Below, piece by piece: positions 7,369 to 14,500 of a DNA stretch of 32,983 nucleotides. The notes under the pieces were generated by a model, which saw only the letters and a list, made by a program, of their open reading frames with translations, was not told the origin of the DNA and made no database searches. Both the position numbers and the translations under genes were made by a program. Location of the stretch: positions 1 through 32,983 of the forward strand of contig CAXQRU010000068.1 of assembly GCA_964226685.1 (NCBI GenBank), written 5' to 3'. The stretch is from CAXQRU01 sp964226685 (lineage in GTDB: Bacteria > Pseudomonadota > Gammaproteobacteria > Pseudomonadales > Cellvibrionaceae). How positions within the stretch are numbered: position 1 is the stretch's first letter; each line of letters opens with the position of its first letter.

Positions 7369-8329
7369 ACCCTAGGTTGATGCGAAAAAAGCCATGGTAT
7401 CTCCATGGCTTTTTTGTTGTGTTCGCTCTATCAACCCAAATTAGTATTATAAATTTCAAAAAACCACTATTGGCAATTGCCTGCCCGATAAACCTGCTCA
7501 CTGTCTTCACTTTGCTGATAGTCCGAGATTCTTGGTTCATGCTGAGCCATAGGCTGCGGCTAGATTGAATCTGTTCGGGTAGAATGGGCTTTAAATGTTG
7601 TCTGTCGGCAATAAATTCTGGTAGCAAACACAGGCCATAGCCTTGAAGTGCTGCATTGAGTTGTGCGGTTGTCGTGAGGCTAATCAAAGATGATTTTTGA
7701 GTTTTTTCAAGCGCTTCGAGTTGGTGTCCTTTGCCATCATTAATCAGTACGTGATGGATCAAATCGTCAATATGATTGATGGGTTTATGATTTTTTAAGT
7801 ACTCGTGTGATGCAAATAATTTCACTGGGTATTCGAGTAAGTGACGAGTGACAATGTTGCCATCAGTTGGACGTTCTTGACTGATGAGTAAATCGATTTC
7901 TCGTCGAGTTAAGTCAGCTTGGCTTTGCGGGCCGGATAGTTCGAGCATTAAGCCTGGGTAATCTTGAAGAAAAATAGGCAGCTCGGTCGCTAAAAAGTGG
8001 TTGTCAAAATAATCGGGTGAGCTAATGCGTACGAGTCCAGTCACATTGCTATTGGCATCGCGAACATCTTCATGTAGGTGCATAAAAGCCTTTTCAATGG
8101 TTTCCGCGTATTGCAATAAATGGTTGCCTGCCTCAGTGATATAAAAGCCCGCTTCTTTTTTTTCAAACAGTTGAGTGTTGAGTATGGATTCAAGCTCTCT
8201 CACTCTTCGGCCCACCGTTGTTTGATCGACCTTTAATGATTTGGCGGCGGCAACCAATCGCCCGTGACGATGAAGGGCTAAGAAATAACGTAGGCTGTCC
8301 CAATGTAAGGCGTTGCTATCTGCTTTCAT
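7310..8329 (-). CDS. LysR-type transcriptional regulator with an unusual C-terminal extension
   Basis: The N-terminus (about residues 8-66: LHWDSLRYFLALHRHGRLVA, AAKSLKVDQTTVGRRVRELE) is a typical LysR winged helix-turn-helix. A periplasmic-binding-like effector domain follows (about 95-290), with GLVRISSPDYF and QGYGLCLLPEFIA. The family acts as tetrameric DNA-binding activators or repressors; the effector and target genes cannot be told from sequence. The usual family length is near 300 residues and this one has 339. The last 45 or so residues, after SGFLKF, are encoded across the bidirectional terminator and antisense to the end of pckA, and look non-native. The ATG at 8329 lies 5 bases after the stop of the upstream gene, whose last codons supply a GAG-type ribosome binding site, so the two are probably co-transcribed. 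Confidence 0.88.
   Translation of the reverse strand: MKADSNALHWDSLRYFLALHRHGRLVAAAKSLKVDQTTVGRRVRELESILNTQLFEKKEAGFYITEAGNHLLQYAETIEKAFMHLHEDVRDANSNVTGLVRISSPDYFDNHFLATELPIFLQDYPGLMLELSGPQSQADLTRREIDLLISQERPTDGNIVTRHLLEYPVKLFASHEYLKNHKPINHIDDLIHHVLINDGKGHQLEALEKTQKSSLISLTTTAQLNAALQGYGLCLLPEFIADRQHLKPILPEQIQSSRSLWLSMNQESRTISKVKTVSRFIGQAIANSGFLKFIILIWVDRANTTKKPWRYHGFFRINLGFRRESTQVVGQLGQFLRSH
7385..7415. terminator. Bidirectional intrinsic terminator after pckA
   Basis: A perfect 13-bp stem (7385-7397 with 7403-7415) carries the core GCCATGG/CCATGGC with a 5-base loop. It is flanked by six A on the left and six T on the right, so it can end transcription on both strands. It lies 16 bases after the pckA stop and inside the reading frame of the convergent LysR gene. 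Confidence 0.92.
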
Positions 8330-8334
8330 ATCAG

Positions 8335-8805
8335 TTACTCGATTCGAGCCTCCAATTGAAATTGATCCCCAGCTGCCCCGTTGACAACGATGTACCAGTT
8401 CTCCTCCACTCGGTTTATCGTGCAGCTTGTGTCTGCAAGACGGGTCAATTGCCCGCAGCTGGATTGGTTCGTTCTGGGTGGGCGATTGCTTCTGGCAATG
8501 ACATTCATTGGGGCGCTCGCTCGAGTGATTGCACTTAAATCCTCGCCGCTGGGGATGTAATAGGGTTTGAGTACTCTAAGCTTGCCGTCCTCTAATTCTG
8601 TGACGACTTCGGATCGAAGCAGCTCTTTGAGTAGGGTGCTTGTCGGAACGTCACTGCCGTATTGCTTGACTAGGGTTTCAAAGCTGATTTCTCCTGATAG
8701 CGGTAGGTCAAGAGGGCGATTGGCAGCAATGGTGAATAGCTTGATGATGGGTTTCATTAAGCGCCTGAATGCTAGGTATGTATAATTTTGCACTGTTTTT
8801 TTCAT
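8335..8805 (-). CDS. Small hypothetical protein, possibly a shortened DUF6502-family gene
   Basis: I do not firmly recognise this 156-residue protein. Its start (MKKTVQNYTYLAFRRLMKPI) and the stretch LSGEISFETLVKQYGSDVP with LLKELLRSEVV and LKPYYIPSGED recall the DUF6502 family, whose members are roughly 250-300 residues. The helix-turn-helix region usual between these two segments appears to be missing. The last 50 residues (from about RSNRPPRTN) fit neither that family nor any other I know, though VVNGAAGDQFQLEARIE is vaguely like the end of a DUF5666 protein. So this may be an internally deleted remnant, or a fusion. It has no signal peptide or membrane segment. A 6-bp inverted repeat sits just before its ATG. 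It forms a tight pair with the LysR gene. Confidence 0.5.
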   Translation of the reverse strand: MKKTVQNYTYLAFRRLMKPIIKLFTIAANRPLDLPLSGEISFETLVKQYGSDVPTSTLLKELLRSEVVTELEDGKLRVLKPYYIPSGEDLSAITRASAPMNVIARSNRPPRTNQSSCGQLTRLADTSCTINRVEENWYIVVNGAAGDQFQLEARIE

Positions 8806-8808
8806 ATG

Positions 8809-8825
8809 TGAGGTGCTTTACCTCA
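8809..8825. repeat. Inverted repeat just upstream of the minus-strand gene pair
   Basis: TGAGGT (8809-8814) and ACCTCA (8820-8825) are perfect inverted copies around 5 bases and end 3 bases before the start codon of the small minus-strand gene. As RNA the Shine-Dalgarno-like GAGGT would pair with ACCTC. This could be an operator or a translation-control hairpin; the evidence is only the symmetry. The wider gap up to rnpB (8826-8945) shows nothing else I can support. Confidence 0.35.
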
Positions 8826-8945
8826 AATATAAATTTTTACAATGATTTTGATGCAAAAATGTGCACTGGTTATGTTTTTTTGGTTTCTTGGGAGCTTATT
8901 ATGTGATCAAGTTATGGCCACTGGCATTTTTTATGTTGAATTTTG

Positions 8946-8973
8946 TTGCTCGGTGGTGGTATTTGCGTTAATG
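8946..8973 (+). promoter_or_regulatory. Possible rnpB promoter
   Basis: TTGCTC (8946-8951), a 16-base spacer and TTAATG (8968-8973) precede the expected 5' end of RNase P RNA by about 6 bases. The position fits a sigma70 promoter for a stable RNA, although both boxes depart from consensus. Confidence 0.4.
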
Positions 8974-8978
8974 TTCAT

Positions 8979-9317
8979 ACGAGTCAGCTGAACAATCGCT
9001 CGCCTTGGCGGGAGGAAAGTCCGGGCTCCATAGGGTAGAGTGCCAGGTAACGCCTGGGGGGCGTGAGCCTACGGAAAGTGCAACAGAAAGTAAACCGCCT
9101 AGCTTGCTAGGTAAGGGTGAAATGGTGCGGTAAGAGCGCACCGCATTGTTGGTAACAGCAATGGCGATGGTAAACCCCACTCGGAGCAAGACCAAATAGG
9201 AACCCGTACGGCGTGACCCGCGTTGGGTTCGGGTAGGTCGCTTGAGGCGCTTGGTGACAAGTGTCCCAGATGAATGATTGTTCACGACAGAACCCGGCTT
9301 ATAGGCTGACTCAACTT
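8979..9317 (+). ncRNA. rnpB: RNase P RNA (bacterial type A)
   Basis: This is the catalytic RNA of RNase P, which removes the 5' leader of tRNA precursors. Universal blocks are present: GAGGAAAGTCCGGGCTCC (9012-9029), the TGCCAGGTAACGCCTGG hairpin, GTGCAACAGAAAG, GGTAAGAGCGCACC, and ACAGAACCCGGCTTA (9287-9301). GAGTCAGC (8981-8988) pairs with GCTGACTC (9305-9312) to close helix P1, which fixes the ends to within a few bases at about 339 nt. E. coli M1 RNA is 377 nt. A T-run follows at 9330-9335 without a clear extra hairpin. Its place just before mraZ is the arrangement seen in Pseudomonas. Confidence 0.97.
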
Positions 9318-9527
9318 ATCTTCTTATCCTTTTTTGGCCTTAGAAAACCAAATTAAATAAAAAAATCGTCTCATACTTAAAGTAACCTCTTAGGTATTGC
9401 CTTTAGTTGTTTGTTTTAAGTTTAATTTCCCTTTTCTTGTCCTCTTTGGGTTGATTTAAATCCGTTCTTTTTACCCCAATCTCGCGACACGTTCGTGACA
9501 AATACCTGCAAATTCCCATCGATTACC

Positions 9528-9555
9528 TTGACTTTACTTTCTGATGGAATATAGT
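9528..9555 (+). promoter_or_regulatory. Promoter of the dcw cluster (Pmra)
   Basis: TTGACT (9528-9533), a 16-base spacer and TATAGT (9550-9555) form a good sigma70 promoter, with transcription expected to begin near 9562. It is the best promoter match in the 307-base gap between rnpB and mraZ. The first MraZ-type repeat overlaps the end of its -10 box. The rest of that gap (9336-9527) shows only AT-rich sequence. Confidence 0.7.
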
Positions 9556-9603
9556 GTGAATATGTGGAAAAAAGTGGGTAATGGTGGTTTTTAGTGTGTT
9601 TCT
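9554..9603 (+). promoter_or_regulatory. MraZ operator of five in-phase 10-bp repeats
   Basis: Five successive 10-base units begin with GTG at 9554, 9564, 9574, 9584 and 9594. They read GTGTG, GTGGA, GTGGG, GTGGT and GTGTG, each followed by 5 less-conserved bases. MraZ is known to bind GTGG-type direct repeats with 10-bp spacing upstream of mraZ, as a ring-shaped oligomer. The array runs from the -10 box into the leader, fitting repression of the whole cluster by its first product. The three central units are the strongest; the outer two are looser. Confidence 0.8.
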
Positions 9604-9624
9604 AAGCCGATTGGGTGGTAAATA

Positions 9625-10068
9625 GTGTTCTACGGTAGTCATTCCATCAATATGGATGCAAAAGGACGCATTGCGATTCCGGCCCGTGTGCGAGAGTCTT
9701 TGCAGTCGCTTTGTGGTGGCCGCGTGGTACTCACAGCGCACACAGAAAACCGTTGCTTGCATATTTTCCCTGAGCCTCAATGGGAAGAGTTGCTACCTAA
9801 AATTGAAAGTCTTCCCAGTTTTAATAAGGTTGCTCGTCGAACTCAGTTGTTGCTGCTGGGTCATGCATGCCCACTTGAGCTAGATGCCAATGGCCGAATC
9901 TTGGTTCCGCCCACGCTTCGCGATTATGGCGAGTTAGATAAGAAGCTTATGTTGGTAGGTCAAGGTAAGCGTTTAGAGCTTTGGAGTGAAGGTCGCTTCA
10001 ATGCTTTCTTAGAAGAGTCGCTTGAAGATGAAGACATGCCTGAGGGCATGCAAACATTGGCATTGTAG
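9625..10068 (+). CDS. mraZ: Transcriptional regulator MraZ
   Basis: The 147-residue protein has two SpoVT/AbrB-like halves, each with the family DXXXR signature: DAKGRIAIPARVRE from D11 and DANGRILVPPTLRD from D87. MraZ forms rings and represses its own promoter and the dcw cluster through GTGG repeats, which are seen just upstream. The start is a GTG at 9625, with GGTGG (9614-9618) as ribosome binding site 6 bases before it; starting here gives the conserved N-terminus MFYGSHSINMD. The length is close to E. coli MraZ (152). It opens the dcw operon, and rsmH begins 10 bases after its stop. Confidence 0.97.
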   Translation: MFYGSHSINMDAKGRIAIPARVRESLQSLCGGRVVLTAHTENRCLHIFPEPQWEELLPKIESLPSFNKVARRTQLLLLGHACPLELDANGRILVPPTLRDYGELDKKLMLVGQGKRLELWSEGRFNAFLEESLEDEDMPEGMQTLAL

Positions 10069-10078
10069 GAGAGCTTGG

Positions 10079-11002
10079 GTGGAGCATAAAACGGTACTGC
10101 TCAAAGAGGCGGTTGATGCATTAGTGGTTGACCCGTCAGGCCTGTATGTTGATGGTACTTTTGGGCGGGGCGGTCATAGTCAAGCGATTTTGGATGTATT
10201 GGGTGCAAATGGAAAACTGCTAGCGATCGATAAAGATAGTGAGGCTGTTTCTGTGGCGAATCATCAGTTGGGTAGTGACAAGCGGTTTTCGATAGAGCAA
10301 GGTTCTTTTGCTCAGCTTTCTGAGTTTCTTAAAAAGCGAGATTGGCATGGCAAGCTCAATGGTTTGCTGTTGGATCTCGGTGTGTCCTCTCCCCAATTGG
10401 ATCAAGCAGATCGTGGTTTTAGTTTTAGGCAGGCGGGGCCGCTTGATATGAGGATGGATAATCAGCAGGTGATTAGCGCTGAGACTTGGGTTAATGAGAC
10501 CAATGAAGCTCAAATGATCGATGTATTTAAACGTTATGGGGAAGAGCGATTCTCAAAGAGAATTGCCAGAGCCATTATTGAGCGTCGTCAACATAAACCT
10601 TTCAAAACCACAGATGATCTAGCCGATGTAGTGGCTAAGGCGCATCCTGCCTGGGAAAAAAATAAGCATCCTGCTACTCGAGTTTTTCAGGCGATTCGTA
10701 TCGCTGTTAATAGTGAGCTTGATGATCTTACCAGTGTTTTGGATCAAAGTATTGATATGCTTGCTGTTGGTGGTCGTTTGGTAGTGATTAGTTTCCATTC
10801 CTTAGAAGATCGCATCGTCAAGCAATTTGTTAAGTTTCATCAAAAGGGAGCCGAGCTTCCCATTGGATTACCGATTACCGATGTGCAATTGAATCGTCGT
10901 TTAAAAAGTATTGGTAAAGCTATCAAGCCATCTGACAAAGAAGTATTGGAAAATGTTCGTGCGCGCAGTGCCATTATGCGTGTGGCAGAGAAGGTGGCGT
11001 GA
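10079..11002 (+). CDS. rsmH: 16S rRNA (cytosine-1402-N4)-methyltransferase
   Basis: RsmH (MraW) methylates N4 of C1402 in the 16S rRNA decoding site, using S-adenosylmethionine. The product is 307 residues (E. coli 313). Conserved segments are EHKTVLLKEAVDAL at the N-terminus, the SAM-binding DGTFGRGGHS, LLLDLGVSSPQLD, GPLDMRMD and ISFHSLEDRIVK. The start is the GTG at 10079, because AGGAGAG (10067-10073) is a strong ribosome binding site 5 bases before it. The frame is open further upstream, but only as a shadow of mraZ. Its stop codon overlaps the ftsL start as TGATG. Confidence 0.97.
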   Translation: MEHKTVLLKEAVDALVVDPSGLYVDGTFGRGGHSQAILDVLGANGKLLAIDKDSEAVSVANHQLGSDKRFSIEQGSFAQLSEFLKKRDWHGKLNGLLLDLGVSSPQLDQADRGFSFRQAGPLDMRMDNQQVISAETWVNETNEAQMIDVFKRYGEERFSKRIARAIIERRQHKPFKTTDDLADVVAKAHPAWEKNKHPATRVFQAIRIAVNSELDDLTSVLDQSIDMLAVGGRLVVISFHSLEDRIVKQFVKFHQKGAELPIGLPITDVQLNRRLKSIGKAIKPSDKEVLENVRARSAIMRVAEKVA

Positions 11003-11292
11003 TGGCGATTGCGAAAAGCCAAAAAGCAACAATTTATGCGTGTATCGTTATGTGGGTGCTGGTGTTGATTTCGAGTGTGTTAGTGATTTATGTCACCTAT
11101 GAGACGCGCAAGCAATTTAATGCGCTTGAAGTGTTGCGTCTGGAAAAAAACGCTCTTCAGGTTACTTGGCGTCAATACATGCTAGAAGAAAGTACTTGGG
11201 CTGCTTACAGCCGTATTGAGCGTTTGGCAACAGGACAGTTGGGCATGTATTTGCCTCCATCAGATCAAATGATTGTGGTGGAGGACGAATGA
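11002..11292 (+). CDS. ftsL: Cell division protein FtsL
   Basis: A small bitopic protein of 96 residues: a short cytoplasmic N-terminus, one membrane segment (about residues 10-32), then a periplasmic coiled coil (about 33-75) ending in ERLATGQLGMYLPP. FtsL forms a complex with FtsB and FtsQ and signals to the FtsW-FtsI synthase. The sequence itself is weakly conserved in the family, so the call rests on topology, the RLATGQLGM-like periplasmic motif and position between rsmH and ftsI. The ATG at 11002 shares one base with the rsmH stop. A GTG one codon upstream (10999) is less likely. Confidence 0.93.
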   Translation: MAIAKSQKATIYACIVMWVLVLISSVLVIYVTYETRKQFNALEVLRLEKNALQVTWRQYMLEESTWAAYSRIERLATGQLGMYLPPSDQMIVVEDE

Positions 11293-13016
11293 AGAAAAAA
11301 AGTGCCCCAGCGATAAAGCCTTGGCGTTTTTATTTTGTCATCCTGTGTTTGTGTTTATTTGCAGTGTCGCTATTGTGGCATGTCATGCGCTTGCAGGTTA
11401 TGCCAGGTGAAGATCGTGGATTTGAGTTTTTACAAGATCAAGCGCAGGCGAGAACGCTAAGACAGGAAAAGATGCCCGCTTATCGAGGTGTGATTAGTGA
11501 TCGTCACGGTGAGCCTTTGGCGGTGAGCACCCCGGTAATTTCTATTTGGGCAAACCCTAAAGAGTTGTTGGCCGCTAAAGAAAAATGGTCTCCACTGTTG
11601 AGTGAATTAAAGTTATCCAGGGAACAGTTGGAGAAAAAGCTAGCATTATATAGCACTAAACAGTTTATGTATCTCAAGCGGCATATGGTGCCAGAAGAGG
11701 CTCAGAAAATTTTAGAGCTCTCCGTGCCAGGCGTTTATCACGATCAAGAATATAAGCGTTTTTATCCGGCCGGAGAGGTGACCGCTCATATTGTTGGCTT
11801 CACCAATATCGATGATGTGGGTCAAGAGGGAATTGAGCTTGCTTACAATGATTGGCTGACAGGTACCGAGGGTGCCAAGCAAGTGATTAAAGATTTAAAG
11901 GGGCGCCGGGTTAAAGATGTAGGCTTGATAGCGCAGCCCATGCCTGGCAAGGATATTCGTTTATCCATTGACTTACGTTTGCAATATTTAGCTTATAAAG
12001 CGCTGAAAGAAGCAGTGAGCAAGCATGCGGCAAAGTCAGGTTCCATTGTGATGCTAGATGTTCATTCAGGTGAGATTTTGGCAATGGCAAATCAGCCGTC
12101 ATACAATCCTAATGATCGAACGAATGTTGCTCCGGGAGCGAAGCGAAATCGAGCCGTGACGGATCAATTTGAACCAGGTTCCACCATGAAGCCTTTGACG
12201 ATAATGGCGGCTTTGGAAAATGGTACGGTTTCGGTTAACACCTTGGTGGATACATCCCCCGGTTATTTACAGGTTGGTCGTAAAACTTTACAAGATCCGA
12301 GCAACTACGGAGTGATTGATATTACCAAAATTATTACGAAGTCGAGCCAGGTTGGTCTTACAAAAGTGAGCCTTAAAATGGAAGGCGAGCAAATTAGAGA
12401 CTTATTTTTCAGGGTGGGTTTAGGGCAAAGCACGGGTGTGGGGTTTCCTGGTGAAAGCACAGGTATCTTGCCGAACTACACTGATTGGAAGCCGATCGTG
12501 CAAGCTAACTTTTCATTTGGTTATGGTATGACGGCTACCGCCTTACAGCTGGCTCAAGCCTATAGCACAATTGCCTCCAGAGGTGTTAAGCGTGATGTGA
12601 GTTTGTTGGGTTTGGATAAACCTGTTGATGGTGTTCGGGTGATTGACTCTGACGTTGCCTCCAAAATGATAGAGATGCTAAAAACCGTGGTTAAAAAAGG
12701 GGGTACGGCTACTCGTGCAGATTTAGCCAGTTACCCTGTCGCCGGTAAAACGGGAACCATCCATAAAGCTATTAGTGGTGGTTATGCGGAGGATCGTTAT
12801 GTTTCATTGTTTGCGGGTTTTGCGCCAGCGGATAACCCTCGGATTGTTTGTGTAGTTATTATCAACGAACCTGGTGGGGGTGAATATTTTGGTGGTCAAG
12901 TGGCTGCTCCAGTTTTTGCTGAAGCCGTTGAAGGTTCATTGCGTTTAATGCAGATTCCACCTGAAAATTCGTTGTCCAATATTACTCAGTTGGTGAAGAC
13001 GGAGGTGGTGCAATGA
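11289..13016 (+). CDS. ftsI: Septal peptidoglycan transpeptidase, penicillin-binding protein 3 (FtsI)
   Basis: The 575-residue class B PBP crosslinks septal peptidoglycan together with FtsW. It has a short cytoplasmic N-terminus, one membrane anchor (about 14-33), a PBP dimer/pedestal domain (about 65-220) and a transpeptidase domain. The catalytic serine is S298 in PGSTMKP (SXXK, K301). The third motif is KTGT (487-490). The second motif reads S352-S-Q354, whereas E. coli and P. aeruginosa have SSN; this deserves a check but is not a sign of a dead enzyme by itself. The gene overlaps ftsL by 4 bases (ATGA) and murE by 4 bases. It is the expected target of aztreonam-type beta-lactams in this family. 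Confidence 0.97.
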   Translation: MKKKSAPAIKPWRFYFVILCLCLFAVSLLWHVMRLQVMPGEDRGFEFLQDQAQARTLRQEKMPAYRGVISDRHGEPLAVSTPVISIWANPKELLAAKEKWSPLLSELKLSREQLEKKLALYSTKQFMYLKRHMVPEEAQKILELSVPGVYHDQEYKRFYPAGEVTAHIVGFTNIDDVGQEGIELAYNDWLTGTEGAKQVIKDLKGRRVKDVGLIAQPMPGKDIRLSIDLRLQYLAYKALKEAVSKHAAKSGSIVMLDVHSGEILAMANQPSYNPNDRTNVAPGAKRNRAVTDQFEPGSTMKPLTIMAALENGTVSVNTLVDTSPGYLQVGRKTLQDPSNYGVIDITKIITKSSQVGLTKVSLKMEGEQIRDLFFRVGLGQSTGVGFPGESTGILPNYTDWKPIVQANFSFGYGMTATALQLAQAYSTIASRGVKRDVSLLGLDKPVDGVRVIDSDVASKMIEMLKTVVKKGGTATRADLASYPVAGKTGTIHKAISGGYAEDRYVSLFAGFAPADNPRIVCVVIINEPGGGEYFGGQVAAPVFAEAVEGSLRLMQIPPENSLSNITQLVKTEVVQ

Positions 13017-14500
13017 ATTTAAGTGTTATGTTATCGCCTATCCAAGATCTCCATTTGTCAAAAGCAGAAGCGCAAATCGATGTCTTATCTATGACCTTGG
13101 ATAGTCGCAAGGTTGCGCCTGGTGCAATGTTTGTTGCGCTCAAAGGTGCTTGTGATGATGGGGCTCGTTATATCGACCAAGCCATCAAAAATGGTGCGGC
13201 CGTGGTATTGCGCCATGATGATGAAATGAAGGTGCATTATCAAAACGATGTGCCAGTTATTTCCATCGTGTATTTAAATCGTTACTTGAGTGAGATCGCT
13301 AGTGTTTTTTATGATCATCCAAGTCGAAAGATGAACATCATCGGTATCACAGGTACTAATGGGAAAACCACCTGCAGTTATTTGTATGCTCAACTGGCGG
13401 CGCCTTGTGCGGTGCTCGGTACACTGGGTTATGCGATTGTGGATGGCGGTGAGCCGCAATTTACTTCAACAGGCTTGACCACGCCAGATGCGATTACTAC
13501 TCAAGAGGTGCTCGCTCATTTGGCAAAACAGGGTGTGAAGAAACTGGCCATGGAAGTTTCCTCTCATGCCTTGGCGCAATTTCGAGTGTTGGGAGTAGAA
13601 ATTAATACAGCGGTGTTTACGAATTTAACACACGATCATTTGGATTATCATGGAACCTTTGAGCATTATCAGGCATCCAAGGCTCGGCTTTTCGATTTCC
13701 ATTCGGTTGCAAGAGTTGTGATCAATTATGATGATGTATTTGGTAAAGTGCTCACGCATCGTTTAACCAAGAAACAATTGTTGCTCACATACAGTCTCAA
13801 AAATCCACAAACAGACTTTTACTTGAGTGAGGTGAGTTATCATCAGGCGGGTAGTCGAGCGATTTTGCATACACCGTTTGGAAATGTCACGGTTGATTCT
13901 CCCTTAATTGGCGAGTTTAACTGGCATAATATATTGGCGGTGGTGGCCACCTACGTCAATTCTTCTTCCGATCTTGATAAGGTGGTGCGGCAACTAAAAA
14001 CCATTAAGCCAATTACCGGTCGGATGGAGTTAGTTGCTAGTCAGCCAGTCCAAGTTGTTATCGATTATGCTCATACATCGGATGCCTTAATTAAGGCTTT
14101 AAAAGCCATTAAAAAACATTTTTTAGGAAAGCTCTGGTGTGTATTTGGTTGTGGCGGGGGGCGTGATAAAAGTAAGCGTGTGCCGATGGCCGAAGCGGCA
14201 AGTCAATATGCTGATTTTGCGATTGTGACCAGTGATAATCCTCGGGATGAACAACCCCAAGCCATTATTGATGATGTTATCAAAGGAATGAGTGGTGAAT
14301 ATTGTGTAGAGATAGATCGTCAAAAAGCGATTGAATATGCCATTTTGCAAGCCGCCGATAATGACATTGTATTGGTGGCGGGAAAAGGCCATGAACAGTA
14401 TCAATTGATCGGTGATCAAAAAATTCCTTTTAGTGATCATCAATGTGTAAACGATGCCATCGCTAAACGCCTTGGTGTTTCTCATGGAGAGTCCCTATGA
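13013..14500 (+). CDS. murE: UDP-N-acetylmuramoyl-L-alanyl-D-glutamate--2,6-diaminopimelate ligase
   Basis: MurE (EC 6.3.2.13) adds the third residue of the peptidoglycan stem peptide in the cytoplasm. The 495-residue protein (the same length as E. coli MurE) has the Mur ligase ATP site GITGTNGKTT (K118), the central VSSHALAQFRV and NLTHDHLDYHGT segments, and the C-terminal FGCGGGRDKSKR. D408-N-P-R411 is the motif that selects meso-diaminopimelate rather than lysine, so a Gram-negative A1-gamma wall is expected. Start and stop overlap both neighbours by 4 bases, consistent with translational coupling. Confidence 0.98.
   Translation: MNLSVMLSPIQDLHLSKAEAQIDVLSMTLDSRKVAPGAMFVALKGACDDGARYIDQAIKNGAAVVLRHDDEMKVHYQNDVPVISIVYLNRYLSEIASVFYDHPSRKMNIIGITGTNGKTTCSYLYAQLAAPCAVLGTLGYAIVDGGEPQFTSTGLTTPDAITTQEVLAHLAKQGVKKLAMEVSSHALAQFRVLGVEINTAVFTNLTHDHLDYHGTFEHYQASKARLFDFHSVARVVINYDDVFGKVLTHRLTKKQLLLTYSLKNPQTDFYLSEVSYHQAGSRAILHTPFGNVTVDSPLIGEFNWHNILAVVATYVNSSSDLDKVVRQLKTIKPITGRMELVASQPVQVVIDYAHTSDALIKALKAIKKHFLGKLWCVFGCGGGRDKSKRVPMAEAASQYADFAIVTSDNPRDEQPQAIIDDVIKGMSGEYCVEIDRQKAIEYAILQAADNDIVLVAGKGHEQYQLIGDQKIPFSDHQCVNDAIAKRLGVSHGESL

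Noticed and set aside
7377..7568. A 63-residue plus-strand frame starting in the terminator after pckA
   Set aside because: It begins inside the hairpin, has no ribosome binding site and is antisense to the LysR gene, whose protein is clearly conserved.
8218..8538. A 106-residue plus-strand frame across the LysR/small gene junction
   Set aside because: It is antisense to two genes, has no recognisable similarity and no ribosome binding site.
8968..9285. A 105-residue minus-strand frame
   Set aside because: It is the complement of RNase P RNA, which is certain from its conserved blocks.
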